A stretch of 36,919 bases of DNA from Synergistota bacterium (GCA_023450745.1 JAEXGR010000014.1:1-36919), one strand, 5' to 3'. Positions 16,242 through 25,834 are shown, counted from the stretch's first letter. Notes: generated by a model from the letters alone, not told the origin. Translations and numbers: made by a program.

Positions 16242-17075
16242 TTACATCATCTTTAATTTTTGGATCAGTTCTTTTATCAGCCAATCGGGGGTGCTGCCTC
16301 CCGCGGCTATTCCTATCGTGTCCTTATTTTCCAACCAGCCCCTTTCCAATTCTCCTGCGTGTTCTATCCACAAGGTCGGCACTCCGGAACCGGAGCCGAT
16401 CTCTGCGAGCTTTCTTGTGTTGGCGCTGTTTCTGCCGCCCAACACGATCATGCCGTCCGCCTCTTTCGCCAGGCGGCAAACGGACTGCTGGCGCGCGAGA
16501 GTCGCGCGGCATATCGTATTATATACCTTTATCTCGGGAGATGCAGAGACAAATCCGGACACCAGCGCCGCAAAAGTCTCCACGCGCTGCGTCGTCTGAC
16601 TAAGTATGCCGCACCGCTTTCCGTAAAGGCCGCGCGGTATCTCGTCCGCGGAGGCCAGCACGTGTACCTCCCCCGATACATAACCCATAATGCCCTTGAC
16701 CTCCGGATGGGAGGCGTCCCCTAATATTATCACGATATAGCCATCTTGGGAAAGGGTCTGCGCCCTTTCCTGCGCCGTTTTTACAAAAGGACATGTTCCG
16801 TCGACCATTTTTGCGCTTCTCTCGCGCAGCAAGGCAAATATTTCCGGCGTTACTCCGTGCGCCCGCACAAAAGATACGGCGCCTTCGGGTACCTCTTCCG
16901 GAGAATCGACGACGATAAGCCCCATTTTTTCCAGCCGCTCGATCTCCTGCGGATTGTGTATCGGACTGCCGAGCGCGTAGGCCTGACGGGTCTTTTTGAG
17001 CTCCTCCTCGAGGGTCGTGATCGCGCGCTTCACTCCGAAGCAAAGTCCCGTCGGATTGGCGATGATGATCTTCAC
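16242..17075 (-). CDS. ispH: 4-hydroxy-3-methylbut-2-enyl diphosphate reductase
   Basis: 277 residues from a GTG at 17075 that overlaps the miaA stop (GTGA) and has GGAGGG at the right distance. The open frame continues upstream but inside miaA. The three [4Fe-4S] ligands are C12 (GLCFGV), C95 (GTCPFV) and C189 (NTICRAT). The catalytic Glu is E125 in SHPEVKG, and the C-terminal AGGSTPDWLI motif is present. It makes IPP and DMAPP in the last step of the MEP isoprenoid pathway. Directly downstream is rpsA and upstream miaA, whose substrate DMAPP is an IspH product, so co-expression makes sense. Confidence 0.96.
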   Translation of the reverse strand: MKIIIANPTGLCFGVKRAITTLEEELKKTRQAYALGSPIHNPQEIERLEKMGLIVVDSPEEVPEGAVSFVRAHGVTPEIFALLRERSAKMVDGTCPFVKTAQERAQTLSQDGYIVIILGDASHPEVKGIMGYVSGEVHVLASADEIPRGLYGKRCGILSQTTQRVETFAALVSGFVSASPEIKVYNTICRATLARQQSVCRLAKEADGMIVLGGRNSANTRKLAEIGSGSGVPTLWIEHAGELERGWLENKDTIGIAAGGSTPDWLIKELIQKLKMM

Positions 17076-18022
17076 GCGCCGCCCTCCAGATGCGCGAGGC
17101 AGCGCGGGACGACGTCTTTCAGCGCGTCCTCCTTCGACACCTCGTCGAAGTCGTACCACCGCGCGGGCTCAAAGTGTTTGAACCAGGTCATCTGACGGCG
17201 CGAGAAGGCCTTCGTCGAACGGACGTCGCCCTCGATCGCCTCGAGGAAGGTGCATTCGCCGCCGATATATCGCACAAGCTCACGATAGCCGAAGCCCTGC
17301 AGCGCCGGCAGCGAGGGGGAATAGCCGTTGTCGAGCAGCCACTTGACCTCTTCGGGATAGCCGCTCGCGAACTGCTCCTTGACGCGGCGCTCGATATTGC
17401 GGTAGAGGTTGGCGCGCAGCCGCGTAAGGCCGATGTATAAGATTTCGCAGGGGGACTCCATTTTGTCCTGCTGCCGGTACCACCAGCTTGCGTTCTTGCC
17501 GGTGAGGCGGAATATTTCAAGCGCGCGCATCGTGCGGACGGGGTCGTTTTGATGTATCTTCGCGCCCGCCTCGGGGTCGACCGCCAGCAACTCGTCGTGG
17601 AGCGCCGCAAGCCCGCGCTCGGCGATCTCCGCTTCCAGCCGCGCGCGCATCTCCGCCGACTTCGGCAGGTCTTCCGAAAGCGTCCCGGCAAGCGCCCGGT
17701 AGTAGAAGGGCGTCCCGCCGATCAAAAGCGGCACGCGCCCGCGGGCCGTGATGCGGCGCGCGGCGTCCGCCGCGTCCTCCGCAAAGTCGGCGGCGGAATA
17801 TACCTGGTCGGGGTCGACGACGTCGATGAGATGATGGATCACCTCGCGGCGAATCTCGCGCGAGACCTTGTCGGTGCCGACGTCAAGATAGCGGTAGACC
17901 TGGCGCGAATCGACCGAAATCACTTCGGCGCCGAGCGACGCCGCAAGCGCGAGGCTGAATTCCGTCTTGCCGACCGCCGTCGGCCCGATTATCGCGATAA
18001 CGGGGATTTTTTTATTCATCAT
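17072..18022 (-). CDS. miaA: tRNA dimethylallyltransferase
   Basis: 316 residues. P-loop GPTAVGKT at 13-20, DSRQVYR at 38-44, LIGGTPFYYRAL and the C-terminal RQMTWFKH motif are all diagnostic. MiaA puts a dimethylallyl group from DMAPP on A37 of tRNAs reading codons that start with U. The ATG overlaps the mutL stop (ATGA). The order mutS-mutL-miaA is widely conserved, and ispH follows immediately with another 4-nt overlap. Confidence 0.97.
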   Translation of the reverse strand: MMNKKIPVIAIIGPTAVGKTEFSLALAASLGAEVISVDSRQVYRYLDVGTDKVSREIRREVIHHLIDVVDPDQVYSAADFAEDAADAARRITARGRVPLLIGGTPFYYRALAGTLSEDLPKSAEMRARLEAEIAERGLAALHDELLAVDPEAGAKIHQNDPVRTMRALEIFRLTGKNASWWYRQQDKMESPCEILYIGLTRLRANLYRNIERRVKEQFASGYPEEVKWLLDNGYSPSLPALQGFGYRELVRYIGGECTFLEAIEGDVRSTKAFSRRQMTWFKHFEPARWYDFDEVSKEDALKDVVPRCLAHLEGGA

Positions 18023-19761
18023 CTCTCAAACCAGTCGCGTAATTTTTTATTTTCGATCAAAAAGACCGTCGGTCTGCCGTGCGGGCAGGTATAGGGAGTG
18101 TCGCAGCGTTCGAGGCGGCGCAGCAGCTCCATCGCCTCCTCCGGCTCAAAGCGGCGGCCGAGCTTGACCGCGTCGCGGCAGGCGAGGCGCGCCATGCGCC
18201 ACCAGACTTCGCGGTCCCGTTTCGCGGGGTCGTTCTCCGTCTCCATCCCGCGCAGCGCCGAACGAAGCATATCGATCGGCGAGAGGTGCCCCTTGCCCTT
18301 GATCGCGGGAACCGCCGTCACTTTGCCGCTCTCCGTGCGAAAACCGAGCGCCGCGAGCTCCTTTTCATAGAGCGCCGCCTCGGCGGCCACCGCCTGCGGG
18401 ATATCCATCGGCAGCGTCAGCCACTGGGTCGCGATATTGTCCTTGAAGTTCTCGCAGATCTCCTCAAACAGAATGCGCTCGTGCGCCGCGTGCGGGTCCA
18501 TCACCGCAAGCGCCTCCGGGAAGTCGAAGATCAAAAACCCCTCGGCGCTCTGCCCCACATAGTTTTTATCAAAGAAAAATTCGTCTTGCTCCCGAGGTTC
18601 TTCCGCCGCCGGCGTGAAAATATTTTCCACAGACGCCTCGGCGCTCAGCGGACTGGCGGCGCGCCAGGGGCCCTTTTTCTGGAAGCTCCAGCCGTTAGGG
18701 CTATAAGAGGCCGGCGCGGGAACGGGCTCCGTTCTCAGGGGCGCCTGCGGCAGCGTAATAAACTCGCCTGCGGCGGACGGGGGCAATGGCGGCGCGGCGA
18801 TCGAATGCCGCTGCGCGAAGATCGCCTTGGCGTTGTCATAGACGATCTTAAAGACCTCGCCGCTCCGGCGGAAGCGCACCTCCTCCTTCGTCGGGTGGAT
18901 GTTGACGTCGACATCCTGCGGCGGCAGGTCAAGCAGGACGAGCCATTCGCCGTAGGCGGCGGCGTCCGCCGTCGAGAGCGCGGCGCGTATCGCGACGTCC
19001 TGCACCCGGCGTCCGTTGACGAAAAGCATGATCACGACGCGGCGCGAATCGGGAATTGGGTTCCACCAGAGGCGGGCCGCAAGATTTCCGCCGCGCGACT
19101 CGGAGTGGTAAATCTTCGTCTGCCGCCCCCAGCGGCGCAGCAGCGTCTCGTCCACGCAGGACGCTCCCGTATATTCAAGGATCTTTTTATTCTCCTCGTA
19201 GAGGCGGAAGGTCACCTCGGGATGGATAAGCGCGTAGTCGTTGACGATCTGAACGATGCGGCGCAGCTCCGCGGACGACGTTTTAAGGAATTTGCGGCGC
19301 GCGGGAAGGTTGAAAAAGAGATCGTCTATCTGAATCCGCGTCCCGGGCCTAGCCGGAGTCTCCGTGTGGAGGGTGATCTCGCCGGCTTCGCAGCGGATTA
19401 GACCGCCAGTCCCGGCGTCGGCGGTCTTGCTGCGAATTTCCATCCGCGAAACGGCGGCGATGCTCGCGAGCGCCTCCCCGCGGTAGCCAAGCGTCGCAAT
19501 CTTTTCAAGATCCTCAATCGCGGTAATCTTGCTCGTCGCGTAACGCTCAAGCGCGAGCGGCAGCTCCGCGCAGGGGATGCCGCAGCCGTCGTCCTCGATG
19601 ACGAAAGAGCTCTTGCCTCCCTGTTCCGTCTGTATCGAGACCGTGCGGGCTCCCGCGTCGAGCGAATTTTCAATAAGCTCCTTCGCGACCGAGGAGGGGC
19701 GTTCGATCACCTCTCCGGCGGCTATCCTTGTTGAAATATCGGGGGCCAGTCTCTTGATCAT
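18019..19761 (-). CDS. mutL: DNA mismatch repair protein MutL
   Basis: 580 residues. The GHKL ATPase domain is at the N-terminus: E31/N33 region in KELIENSLDAGA, DDGCGI, and ATSKI plus LGYRGEAL. The C-terminal dimerisation/endonuclease domain is present: DPHAAHERILFEE from residue 422 (family consensus DQHA), ACR at 527-529 and CPHGRP at 559-564. These metal-binding motifs indicate a nicking MutL, as in bacteria without MutH. A proline-rich linker (about 335-395) joins the halves. It overlaps both mutS and miaA by 4 nt. The Gln-to-Pro change in the first metal motif is unusual. Confidence 0.95.
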   Translation of the reverse strand: MIKRLAPDISTRIAAGEVIERPSSVAKELIENSLDAGARTVSIQTEQGGKSSFVIEDDGCGIPCAELPLALERYATSKITAIEDLEKIATLGYRGEALASIAAVSRMEIRSKTADAGTGGLIRCEAGEITLHTETPARPGTRIQIDDLFFNLPARRKFLKTSSAELRRIVQIVNDYALIHPEVTFRLYEENKKILEYTGASCVDETLLRRWGRQTKIYHSESRGGNLAARLWWNPIPDSRRVVIMLFVNGRRVQDVAIRAALSTADAAAYGEWLVLLDLPPQDVDVNIHPTKEEVRFRRSGEVFKIVYDNAKAIFAQRHSIAAPPLPPSAAGEFITLPQAPLRTEPVPAPASYSPNGWSFQKKGPWRAASPLSAEASVENIFTPAAEEPREQDEFFFDKNYVGQSAEGFLIFDFPEALAVMDPHAAHERILFEEICENFKDNIATQWLTLPMDIPQAVAAEAALYEKELAALGFRTESGKVTAVPAIKGKGHLSPIDMLRSALRGMETENDPAKRDREVWWRMARLACRDAVKLGRRFEPEEAMELLRRLERCDTPYTCPHGRPTVFLIENKKLRDWFER

Positions 19762-22337
19762 TTGAATCCAAGTACCTTTCTGCTCTCTTCGCGCAGGCGG
19801 CAGACGAGTTCCAGCGCCGCCATCGGCGTCATGTTGTTCGGGTCGCAGGCCGAAAGCTCCTCAAGTATCGCCTCCTGGCGCACGTCAAAGAGGGTCAGCT
19901 GATTCTGCTGGGAGTGCTTCACTTCTTCGTTCTTCTCCGCGCCCCGCTCCTCGAACTTTGCCAGCAGCTTCTCGGAGCGGCGCAGCACGGCGGCGGGCAC
20001 GCCCGCGAGGCGCGCCACCTCGATGCCGTAAGAACGGTCGGAGGGCGCTTCGACGATCTTATGGAGGAAGATCACGCCGTGTTCGCCCTCCTCGACCCCC
20101 ATGCTGAGATTCACAATTCCCGGCAGCAGGTCGGCAAGCTGGGTCAATTCATGGTAGTGGGTGGCGAAAAAGACGCGCGGGCGGGCATGTTCCTGCCCCT
20201 GCAAAAACTCCACCACGGACCAGGCGATGCTGAGGCCGTCATAGGTCGACGTTCCGCGCCCCACCTCGTCGAGGATGATCAGGCTGCGGTCGGTGGCGTG
20301 GCGCAGGATATTCGCCGTCTCCACCATCTCCACCATGAAGGTGCTCTGCCCGCGCGCGAGTTCGTCGCGCGCGCCGATGCGCGTGAAGACGCGGTCGATA
20401 AGCCCAATCCGCGCGCTCTCCGCGGGGATGAATGAGCCCATGTGCGCCATCACCGCGATCAGAGCCGCCATGCGCAGGTAAGTGGACTTCCCGGCCATGT
20501 TCGGGCCGGTGATAAGGGCGATGCGGCGGCCGTTCTCGGCGCTGAAATTAAAATCGTTCGGCGTGAAAGGGTTCTTGCCGAGCGTCACTTCAACGACGGG
20601 ATGGCGCGCGTTTTTAACGACGAAATCCTTGCTCATATCCATCCGCGGGCGGCAGTATCCCTGCTCGGCGGCGGTGGCGGCAAGCGAGAGCAGCGTGTCC
20701 AGCTCGGCGATGAAGTTCGCCGTGCGCTGGATCGCCGCCGCCTGCGCCAGGACCTCGCCGGCCAGGCTCTCATAAATCCTCTCTTCTATCGCGAGCATCT
20801 CGCTCTCGGCGCTGAACATCTCGCGCTCAAAGGCTTTCAGCTCGTCGGTGATAAAACGCTCCGCGTTCACAAGCGTCTGCTTACGTATATAATTCAGGGG
20901 CGCGCGGTCGGCGCTGCCCTTGGGGATTTCAATGTAATAGCCGAAGACCTTGTTGAAACCGGCCTTCAAATTTTTAATGCCGCTTTTCGTCCGCTCCTCT
21001 TCCTCAAAGGCGGAAAGCCACGAGGACGAATTCTCCGCCTTGCCGCGCCATGAGTCAAGCGCCGCGTCGAAGCCGCCTTTGATGACGCCGCCGTCGCGCA
21101 GAAAGCGCGGCACCGTATCGGCCACCGCCGCTTGCAGCAGCGCCGCGAGCGGCGCCGTGTCGCAGGCGGGAATAAGCTGGGCAAACGCGGGTTCGCCGGC
21201 GATCAGCGCTTGAAGGTCCGGCGCGAGGTTGAGAGTCTCTTTGATGACCAGCATATCGGCGGGGGAGCCCATATTGAGAGTGAGGCGCGAAAGGGACTTG
21301 CCCATATCGCGGCAGCCGGAGAGCTGCTCGCCGAGGCGCGCGCGCAGATGCGGGTCGCCCGTCAGCCGTTCGATCATCTCCTGCCGCGCCTCTATCGCCT
21401 CAATATCCTGTAACGGCGAGGTAATCCACTCCCTGAGCATCCGTTTGCCCATCGGCGTGCGGCAGCGGTTGAGCACCCAGAACAGCGACGTGGCGCTCTG
21501 GTCGATAAGTTCCAGGTTGACCTGGGTGTTCTGATCGAGGATTAGATTCTCCCGCGGCAGTATCGGCGTAACGCAGGTGATGTGCGAGGCCTTCGAGAAC
21601 TGGGTCTCTTCAAGATATTTCACCGCGGTGGCCGCGGCTCCCGCCGCCGCGTCGCGGTCGTCAAGCCCCATCGCCGAGAGCGAGGAGATGTTCCACTTGC
21701 GGCAGAGCCAGGCCGAAGCCTGCGCGGGGGCAAAATCCCCCTTATCGCGCTCTACCGTGTTGCAGGAGACGAGCGTCGGGCAGTTTTTTAGAAACTGATC
21801 GCGCTGGCCGCGCCGCAGAAGCACCTCGTTGGGAGCGAAGGCCGACAGAATCGAAACGCCGCCCTCGACGGCGAAGGTTCCGGCGCGCAGCGCGCCGCTT
21901 GCGGAATCCAGCAGCGCCACCGAGAGGTTCTTGCCCTCAAAGAGGCAGGCCGCGACCTTGCCGTCGCCGTCCGAATTTTCCGGCAGCCAGGTTCCCGGCG
22001 TGACGATCCGCGTCACGCTGCGCTCAACGAGCGTCTTGCCGTCCGGCTCGGTGATCTGCTCACAGATCGCCACGCGGTAACCGGCGGCGACGAGCCTGCC
22101 GAGATATGAATCGACGGAATGGAAGGGAACGCCCGCCATCGGTATCTGGTTTTCGGAGTCTTTAGAGCGCGAAGTGAGGGTGATGTCGAGTACGGCAGAG
22201 GCCGTTTTGGCATCTTCAAAGAACATCTCATAAAAGTCTCCCATGCGGAAAAACAGCAAGCAGTCGGGATACTTGTCCTTCCAGTGCACATACTGTTCCA
22301 GCATAGGCGTCATTCTGATTCCGACGGGCAGTTCCAA
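19758..22337 (-). CDS. mutS: DNA mismatch repair protein MutS
   Basis: 859 residues if it starts at the TTG at 22337, which GGAAGG precedes by about 13 nt; the ATG at 22313 is an alternative with a weaker site. The mismatch-recognition motif is FRMGDFYEMF near residue 30-39. The ATPase has Walker A GPNMAGKST at 611-619, DEVGRGTST at 690-698 and FFATHYHE near 715. Near the C-terminus QLTLF (813-817) looks like a beta-clamp-binding motif. MutS recognises mispairs and recruits MutL, encoded by the next gene with a 4-nt overlap. Confidence 0.96.
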   Translation of the reverse strand: MELPVGIRMTPMLEQYVHWKDKYPDCLLFFRMGDFYEMFFEDAKTASAVLDITLTSRSKDSENQIPMAGVPFHSVDSYLGRLVAAGYRVAICEQITEPDGKTLVERSVTRIVTPGTWLPENSDGDGKVAACLFEGKNLSVALLDSASGALRAGTFAVEGGVSILSAFAPNEVLLRRGQRDQFLKNCPTLVSCNTVERDKGDFAPAQASAWLCRKWNISSLSAMGLDDRDAAAGAAATAVKYLEETQFSKASHITCVTPILPRENLILDQNTQVNLELIDQSATSLFWVLNRCRTPMGKRMLREWITSPLQDIEAIEARQEMIERLTGDPHLRARLGEQLSGCRDMGKSLSRLTLNMGSPADMLVIKETLNLAPDLQALIAGEPAFAQLIPACDTAPLAALLQAAVADTVPRFLRDGGVIKGGFDAALDSWRGKAENSSSWLSAFEEEERTKSGIKNLKAGFNKVFGYYIEIPKGSADRAPLNYIRKQTLVNAERFITDELKAFEREMFSAESEMLAIEERIYESLAGEVLAQAAAIQRTANFIAELDTLLSLAATAAEQGYCRPRMDMSKDFVVKNARHPVVEVTLGKNPFTPNDFNFSAENGRRIALITGPNMAGKSTYLRMAALIAVMAHMGSFIPAESARIGLIDRVFTRIGARDELARGQSTFMVEMVETANILRHATDRSLIILDEVGRGTSTYDGLSIAWSVVEFLQGQEHARPRVFFATHYHELTQLADLLPGIVNLSMGVEEGEHGVIFLHKIVEAPSDRSYGIEVARLAGVPAAVLRRSEKLLAKFEERGAEKNEEVKHSQQNQLTLFDVRQEAILEELSACDPNNMTPMAALELVCRLREESRKVLGFK

Positions 22338-22368
22338 AATTTCTCTAATTCCTTCCTTCCAGCCAGAT

Positions 22369-22408
22369 AAAAAACCTCAAGCCGCCGGCGGCGAGGCGCG
22401 CCGTCGGC
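22369..22408 (-). terminator. Possible terminator or attenuator between ruvX and mutS
   Basis: On the minus strand CCTC/GAGG and CCGCC/GGCGG arms nest into a hairpin that is followed at once by six T residues. An upstream GCCG-CGGCG segment offers an alternative overlapping stem. It sits about 30 nt before mutS, leaving almost no room for a separate mutS promoter downstream, so it could attenuate rather than fully end transcription. Confidence 0.45.
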
Positions 22409-22508
22409 AAATAGACAATGAACCGAATTTTTTACTTACGCGCGTCAAGCGCGGCAAAAACCTGTGATTTTCGCGGCCGGCCCTTGTTTTCCTGTCAACC
22501 GCCGGTAA

Positions 22509-22919
22509 TCAGCGGCCGCGGTCGAGATAGCTCTGCAAAAGCAGCGTCGCCGCTATCTTGTCCACCTTTTTCTTTCTCCCCGCGCGCGAGACGTCCGCCT
22601 CGAGCAGCGCCTGCTGCGCGATCGTCGTCGTAAAGCGCTCGTCCCAGAACTCGGTCTCCAATTCCGGGAAATATTCCTGAATGGTCTTCGCCGTTTCGCG
22701 CATCCGCGCCGCCTCCGGCCCTTCGCTGCCATCGGTACGGCGCGGCATGCCGATCAGCAGCTTCGGGCTCTCATACGGCGCCGCGATCTTCGCAAGCTCC
22801 GCAAGCCAGTTTCCCTTCGCGTCAAGCACAGCAACCCCCTGTGCGAAAAAGCCCAAGGGGTCGCTGACGGCAACGCCGATCCTGACAGATCCTATATCAA
22901 GAGCGATTATTCTCTGCAT
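22509..22919 (-). CDS. ruvX: Putative pre-16S rRNA nuclease / Holliday junction resolvase-like (RuvX/YqgF)
   Basis: 136 residues, the normal YqgF length. RNase H-like fold motifs: ALDIGSVRIGVAVSD at the N-terminus with the catalytic Asp at residue 8, LLIGMPRRTDGSEG in the middle, FWDERFTT and the C-terminal KVDKIAATLLLQSYLD with the acidic metal ligand. YqgF processes the 5' end of 16S rRNA; a resolvase role was proposed earlier. Its ATG shares one base with the alaS stop (TAATG). The alaS-yqgF neighbourhood is common in Gram-positive and Synergistota-like genomes. Confidence 0.93.
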   Translation of the reverse strand: MQRIIALDIGSVRIGVAVSDPLGFFAQGVAVLDAKGNWLAELAKIAAPYESPKLLIGMPRRTDGSEGPEAARMRETAKTIQEYFPELETEFWDERFTTTIAQQALLEADVSRAGRKKKVDKIAATLLLQSYLDRGR

Positions 22920-25570
22920 TACTTTCCTTTGGCCATGAGCTCCTCAAAGAGTTTCGGCGCGGCAGCGAAAGCCTTGTCGAGATCCTTTGAGCTCTGCGCT
23001 CCGCCCTGCGCGAGCGTCGGACTGCCGCCGCCCTTGCCGCCCATCTCGGCGGCCACCGCCTTAAGCAGCGCGCCGGCGTTCGCTCCGAGCTTCACGATCT
23101 CGGGCGAGGCCATCGCGGTGACGACGACGCGTTTTTCCTCGCCGACGCCGGCGAGCAACATCAGCGCCTGCGGATATTTCTGACGAATCCGGTCGCCGAT
23201 CTGACGCAGCAGGTCGGGCGTGATATTGTCAAATTTTTCCACGATCAGGTCCACGCCGCCCGCGTTGGCCTTCGGCTTCACGCTGTTCTCGATATCGGAC
23301 ATCGCGGCCTTCACCTGGAGCTCGCGGTTTTTGCGCTCAAGCACCTTCTTTTCGTCAACCATCGACTCGACCTTCGACATCAGCGATTCGACGTCGCCGC
23401 CGACCATCGTCACCAGCGAGGTGATGGCGAGGCCGAAGGACTGGAAGAGCGGCAGCGTGGACGAACCGGCGACCGCCGTGATCCGGCGGATGCCGGAGCC
23501 GATGCCCTCTTCGCGGATGATCTTCACAAGGCCGATCTCGCCGGTGTTCTTGACGTGCGTGCCGCCGCAGAGCTCCGTCGAGAAATCCTCTATATCAAGC
23601 ACGCGGACCTCGTCCCCGTACTTTTCGTCAAAGAGCGCGCGGGCTCCCGTTTTTTTCGCATCTTCGATCGCCATGACCGTCGTAACCACGGGCTTGTTTT
23701 TCAGCACCTCGGCATAGACCAGTCTCTCTACCTCGCGCAGTTCGTCGAGCGTCACCGGCGCGAAGTGGTTGAAGTCGAAGCGCAGGAAGGTCGGCGTAAC
23801 GATCGACCCCGCCTGGCGCACATGCTTGCCGAGCACGCGCGCGAGCGCCTCGTGGAGAAGGTGCGTCGCCGTGTGATGGCGCTGTATCTCGGCGCGGCGC
23901 TCCCCGTTTATCTCGGCGGTCACGCCGTCGCCGGTCTTCACCGTGCCCGCCGTGACCTTGCCGCGATGGACGATGAGGTCGGCCACCGGATAGACGGTAT
24001 CGGCGACTTCAAAGACCATGCCGCCCGCCGTTATCCGGCCGGTGTCTCCCACCTGGCCGCCCTTTTCGGCGTAGAAGGGTGTGTCGCTGAGGACGATATC
24101 GGCCTCGGCGCCCTCCGCAACGCTCTCGGCAAGCTCGCCGCCGACGATGATCGCCTCGACCTTCGCCTCGCACTTTGTCTTTGTATAGCCGCAGAAGGGG
24201 CTCGGCGCGATCTTATCGGCCAGTTCGGTGTAGACGTTCTTCGATATCACGCTGCTCGTCTGCTTGCTCGAGGCGCGGGCGCGCTCGCGCTGTTCCTCCA
24301 TCGCGACCTCAAAACCGTCTTTGTCGACGGTTATCCCGCGCTCCTCGCACATCTCTTCCGTCAGTTCGAGAGGGAAGCCAAAGGTATCGTAGAGGACGAA
24401 GGCAACGTCTCCGGGCAGAATATTCTTGCCGGCGGCTTCCAGCTTCTCAATCTCGGAGTCCATCAGCTCGCTTCCCTGCGAAAGGGTGCGCGAAAAACGC
24501 TCTTCCTCCGTACTGAGCACCTGCTCGATCGCCGAGGCCTGCTCGATGAGCTCGCTATATTCATCGCCGATGGACTCGCGCACGACGGGCAGCAGCTCCG
24601 TCAGGAAGGGGCGCTCAATGCCGAGCAGCCGCCCGTAGCGGACGCAGCGCCTGATGAGGCGGCGCAGCACGTAGCCGCCGCCGTCGTTCGTCGGCAAAAT
24701 GCCGTCGGCGATCATGAAGGCCGAGGCGCGGATGTGGTCGGAGATGACTTTGACCGCCATATCCCGTTTCGGGTCTTCGCCGTATTTAACGCTGACCAGT
24801 TCACAGGCCTTGTCCATAATCGGCCGGAAAAGGTCCGTCTCAAAATCGTTGGGGACGCGCTGAACGACGGAGGCGAGCCTTTCAAGTCCCATGCCGGTGT
24901 CGATATTTTTATGGGGCAGCGGCGTGAGATTGCCGGCCTCGTCGCGGTTGTACTGCATAAAGACGAGATTCCATATCTCAAGATAACGGTCGCAGTCGCA
25001 GCCGACGGTGCAGGTCGGTTTGCCGCAGGAGTACTTCTCACCCTGATCGTAGATTATCTCCGAGCAGGGGCCGCAGGGGCCTACCGGTCCCGCCGCCCAG
25101 AAGTTGTCGTCCGCGCCGAGGCGGAAGATACGCTCCTTAGGCAGGCCGACCTTCTCGTGCCAGATGTCGAAGGCCTCGTCGTCGTCAAGGTAAACGGTGG
25201 CGTACAGCCTGTCCGGGTCAAGACCGACGCGTTCCGTGAGAAATTCCCAGGCCCACGGGATGATCTCCGGCTTGAAATAATCGCCGAAGCTGAAATTCCC
25301 CAGCATTTCAAAAAAGGTGTGATGGCGCGCCGTGCGGCCAACGTTTTCAATGTCGTTCGTGCGCACGCATTTCTGCGCGGTCGTCGCGCGCGTCACCTCC
25401 GGCGTCTTCAAACCGAGGAAGTAAGGTTTAAAGGGCACCATACCCGCGATAGTAAAGAGAAGAGTAGGGTCGTCTGGCACCAGCGAAAAGCTGTGGTACC
25501 TTTTGCATCCCTTCTCCTCGAAAAATTTTAAAAACAGTTCCCGTAACTCTTTGCCGCTGCGGCGTTCCAT
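22919..25570 (-). CDS. alaS: Alanyl-tRNA synthetase
   Basis: 883 residues, full length. The class II catalytic core is at the N-terminus: RTNDIENVGRTARHHTFFEML near 70-90 and GMGLERLA near 226-233. The region around 182-193 is cysteine-rich (C182, C187, C191, C193), as in many anaerobes. The editing domain that clears mischarged Ser/Gly has H566-x3-H570 and C668-GGTH-672. The C-Ala oligomerisation domain closes the protein with an EMGGKGGG motif. RBS GGGGGG precedes the ATG. It is the first gene of the alaS-ruvX unit, with a promoter at 25607-25637. I see no T-box leader. Confidence 0.97.
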   Translation of the reverse strand: MERRSGKELRELFLKFFEEKGCKRYHSFSLVPDDPTLLFTIAGMVPFKPYFLGLKTPEVTRATTAQKCVRTNDIENVGRTARHHTFFEMLGNFSFGDYFKPEIIPWAWEFLTERVGLDPDRLYATVYLDDDEAFDIWHEKVGLPKERIFRLGADDNFWAAGPVGPCGPCSEIIYDQGEKYSCGKPTCTVGCDCDRYLEIWNLVFMQYNRDEAGNLTPLPHKNIDTGMGLERLASVVQRVPNDFETDLFRPIMDKACELVSVKYGEDPKRDMAVKVISDHIRASAFMIADGILPTNDGGGYVLRRLIRRCVRYGRLLGIERPFLTELLPVVRESIGDEYSELIEQASAIEQVLSTEEERFSRTLSQGSELMDSEIEKLEAAGKNILPGDVAFVLYDTFGFPLELTEEMCEERGITVDKDGFEVAMEEQRERARASSKQTSSVISKNVYTELADKIAPSPFCGYTKTKCEAKVEAIIVGGELAESVAEGAEADIVLSDTPFYAEKGGQVGDTGRITAGGMVFEVADTVYPVADLIVHRGKVTAGTVKTGDGVTAEINGERRAEIQRHHTATHLLHEALARVLGKHVRQAGSIVTPTFLRFDFNHFAPVTLDELREVERLVYAEVLKNKPVVTTVMAIEDAKKTGARALFDEKYGDEVRVLDIEDFSTELCGGTHVKNTGEIGLVKIIREEGIGSGIRRITAVAGSSTLPLFQSFGLAITSLVTMVGGDVESLMSKVESMVDEKKVLERKNRELQVKAAMSDIENSVKPKANAGGVDLIVEKFDNITPDLLRQIGDRIRQKYPQALMLLAGVGEEKRVVVTAMASPEIVKLGANAGALLKAVAAEMGGKGGGSPTLAQGGAQSSKDLDKAFAAAPKLFEELMAKGK

Positions 25571-25606
25571 TAAAATTGCCCCCCGTTAAATTCAGACTGA
25601 CTAAAC

Positions 25607-25637
25607 ATTATATATGATTTATAACAAATTTGCACAA
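25607..25637 (-). promoter_or_regulatory. Candidate alaS promoter
   Basis: On the minus strand TTGTGC (25632-25637) is followed after 17 nt by TATATA (25609-25614), or after 19 nt by TATAAT (25607-25612). The start site would lie about 30 nt before the alaS ATG. Confidence 0.55.
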
Positions 25638-25805
25638 AAAAGTATCAATAGGCAGAACGAACATCGGGGAGGCTGCGCCGCCCGCAGCGGCGGCGCTTTG
25701 GCCGCTGCGGCCATAAAATGTTGTGCGGCCGTCTTATAATTTATCTGAAATGGCAAGGCTTTCAATTACGTAAAAAGACAAAACTCGGTGTCGCATACTT
25801 TTAAC

Positions 25806-25834
25806 TTGTTTTTTCCCCTCGCGGCTGTTACTTT
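25806..25834 (+). promoter_or_regulatory. Candidate promoter of the XRE regulator gene
   Basis: TTGTTT (25806-25811) and TACTTT (25829-25834) are 17 nt apart, followed by a short leader with GCGGAGG (25848-25854) ahead of the TTG start at 25861. Confidence 0.5.

Noticed and set aside
18079..19401. 440-codon plus-strand open frame opposite mutL
   Set aside because: Arginine-rich shadow of mutL with no motif or ribosome-binding site.
23555..25531. 658-codon plus-strand open frame opposite alaS
   Set aside because: It mirrors the third-position GC of alaS and has no recognisable domain; alaS is certain.
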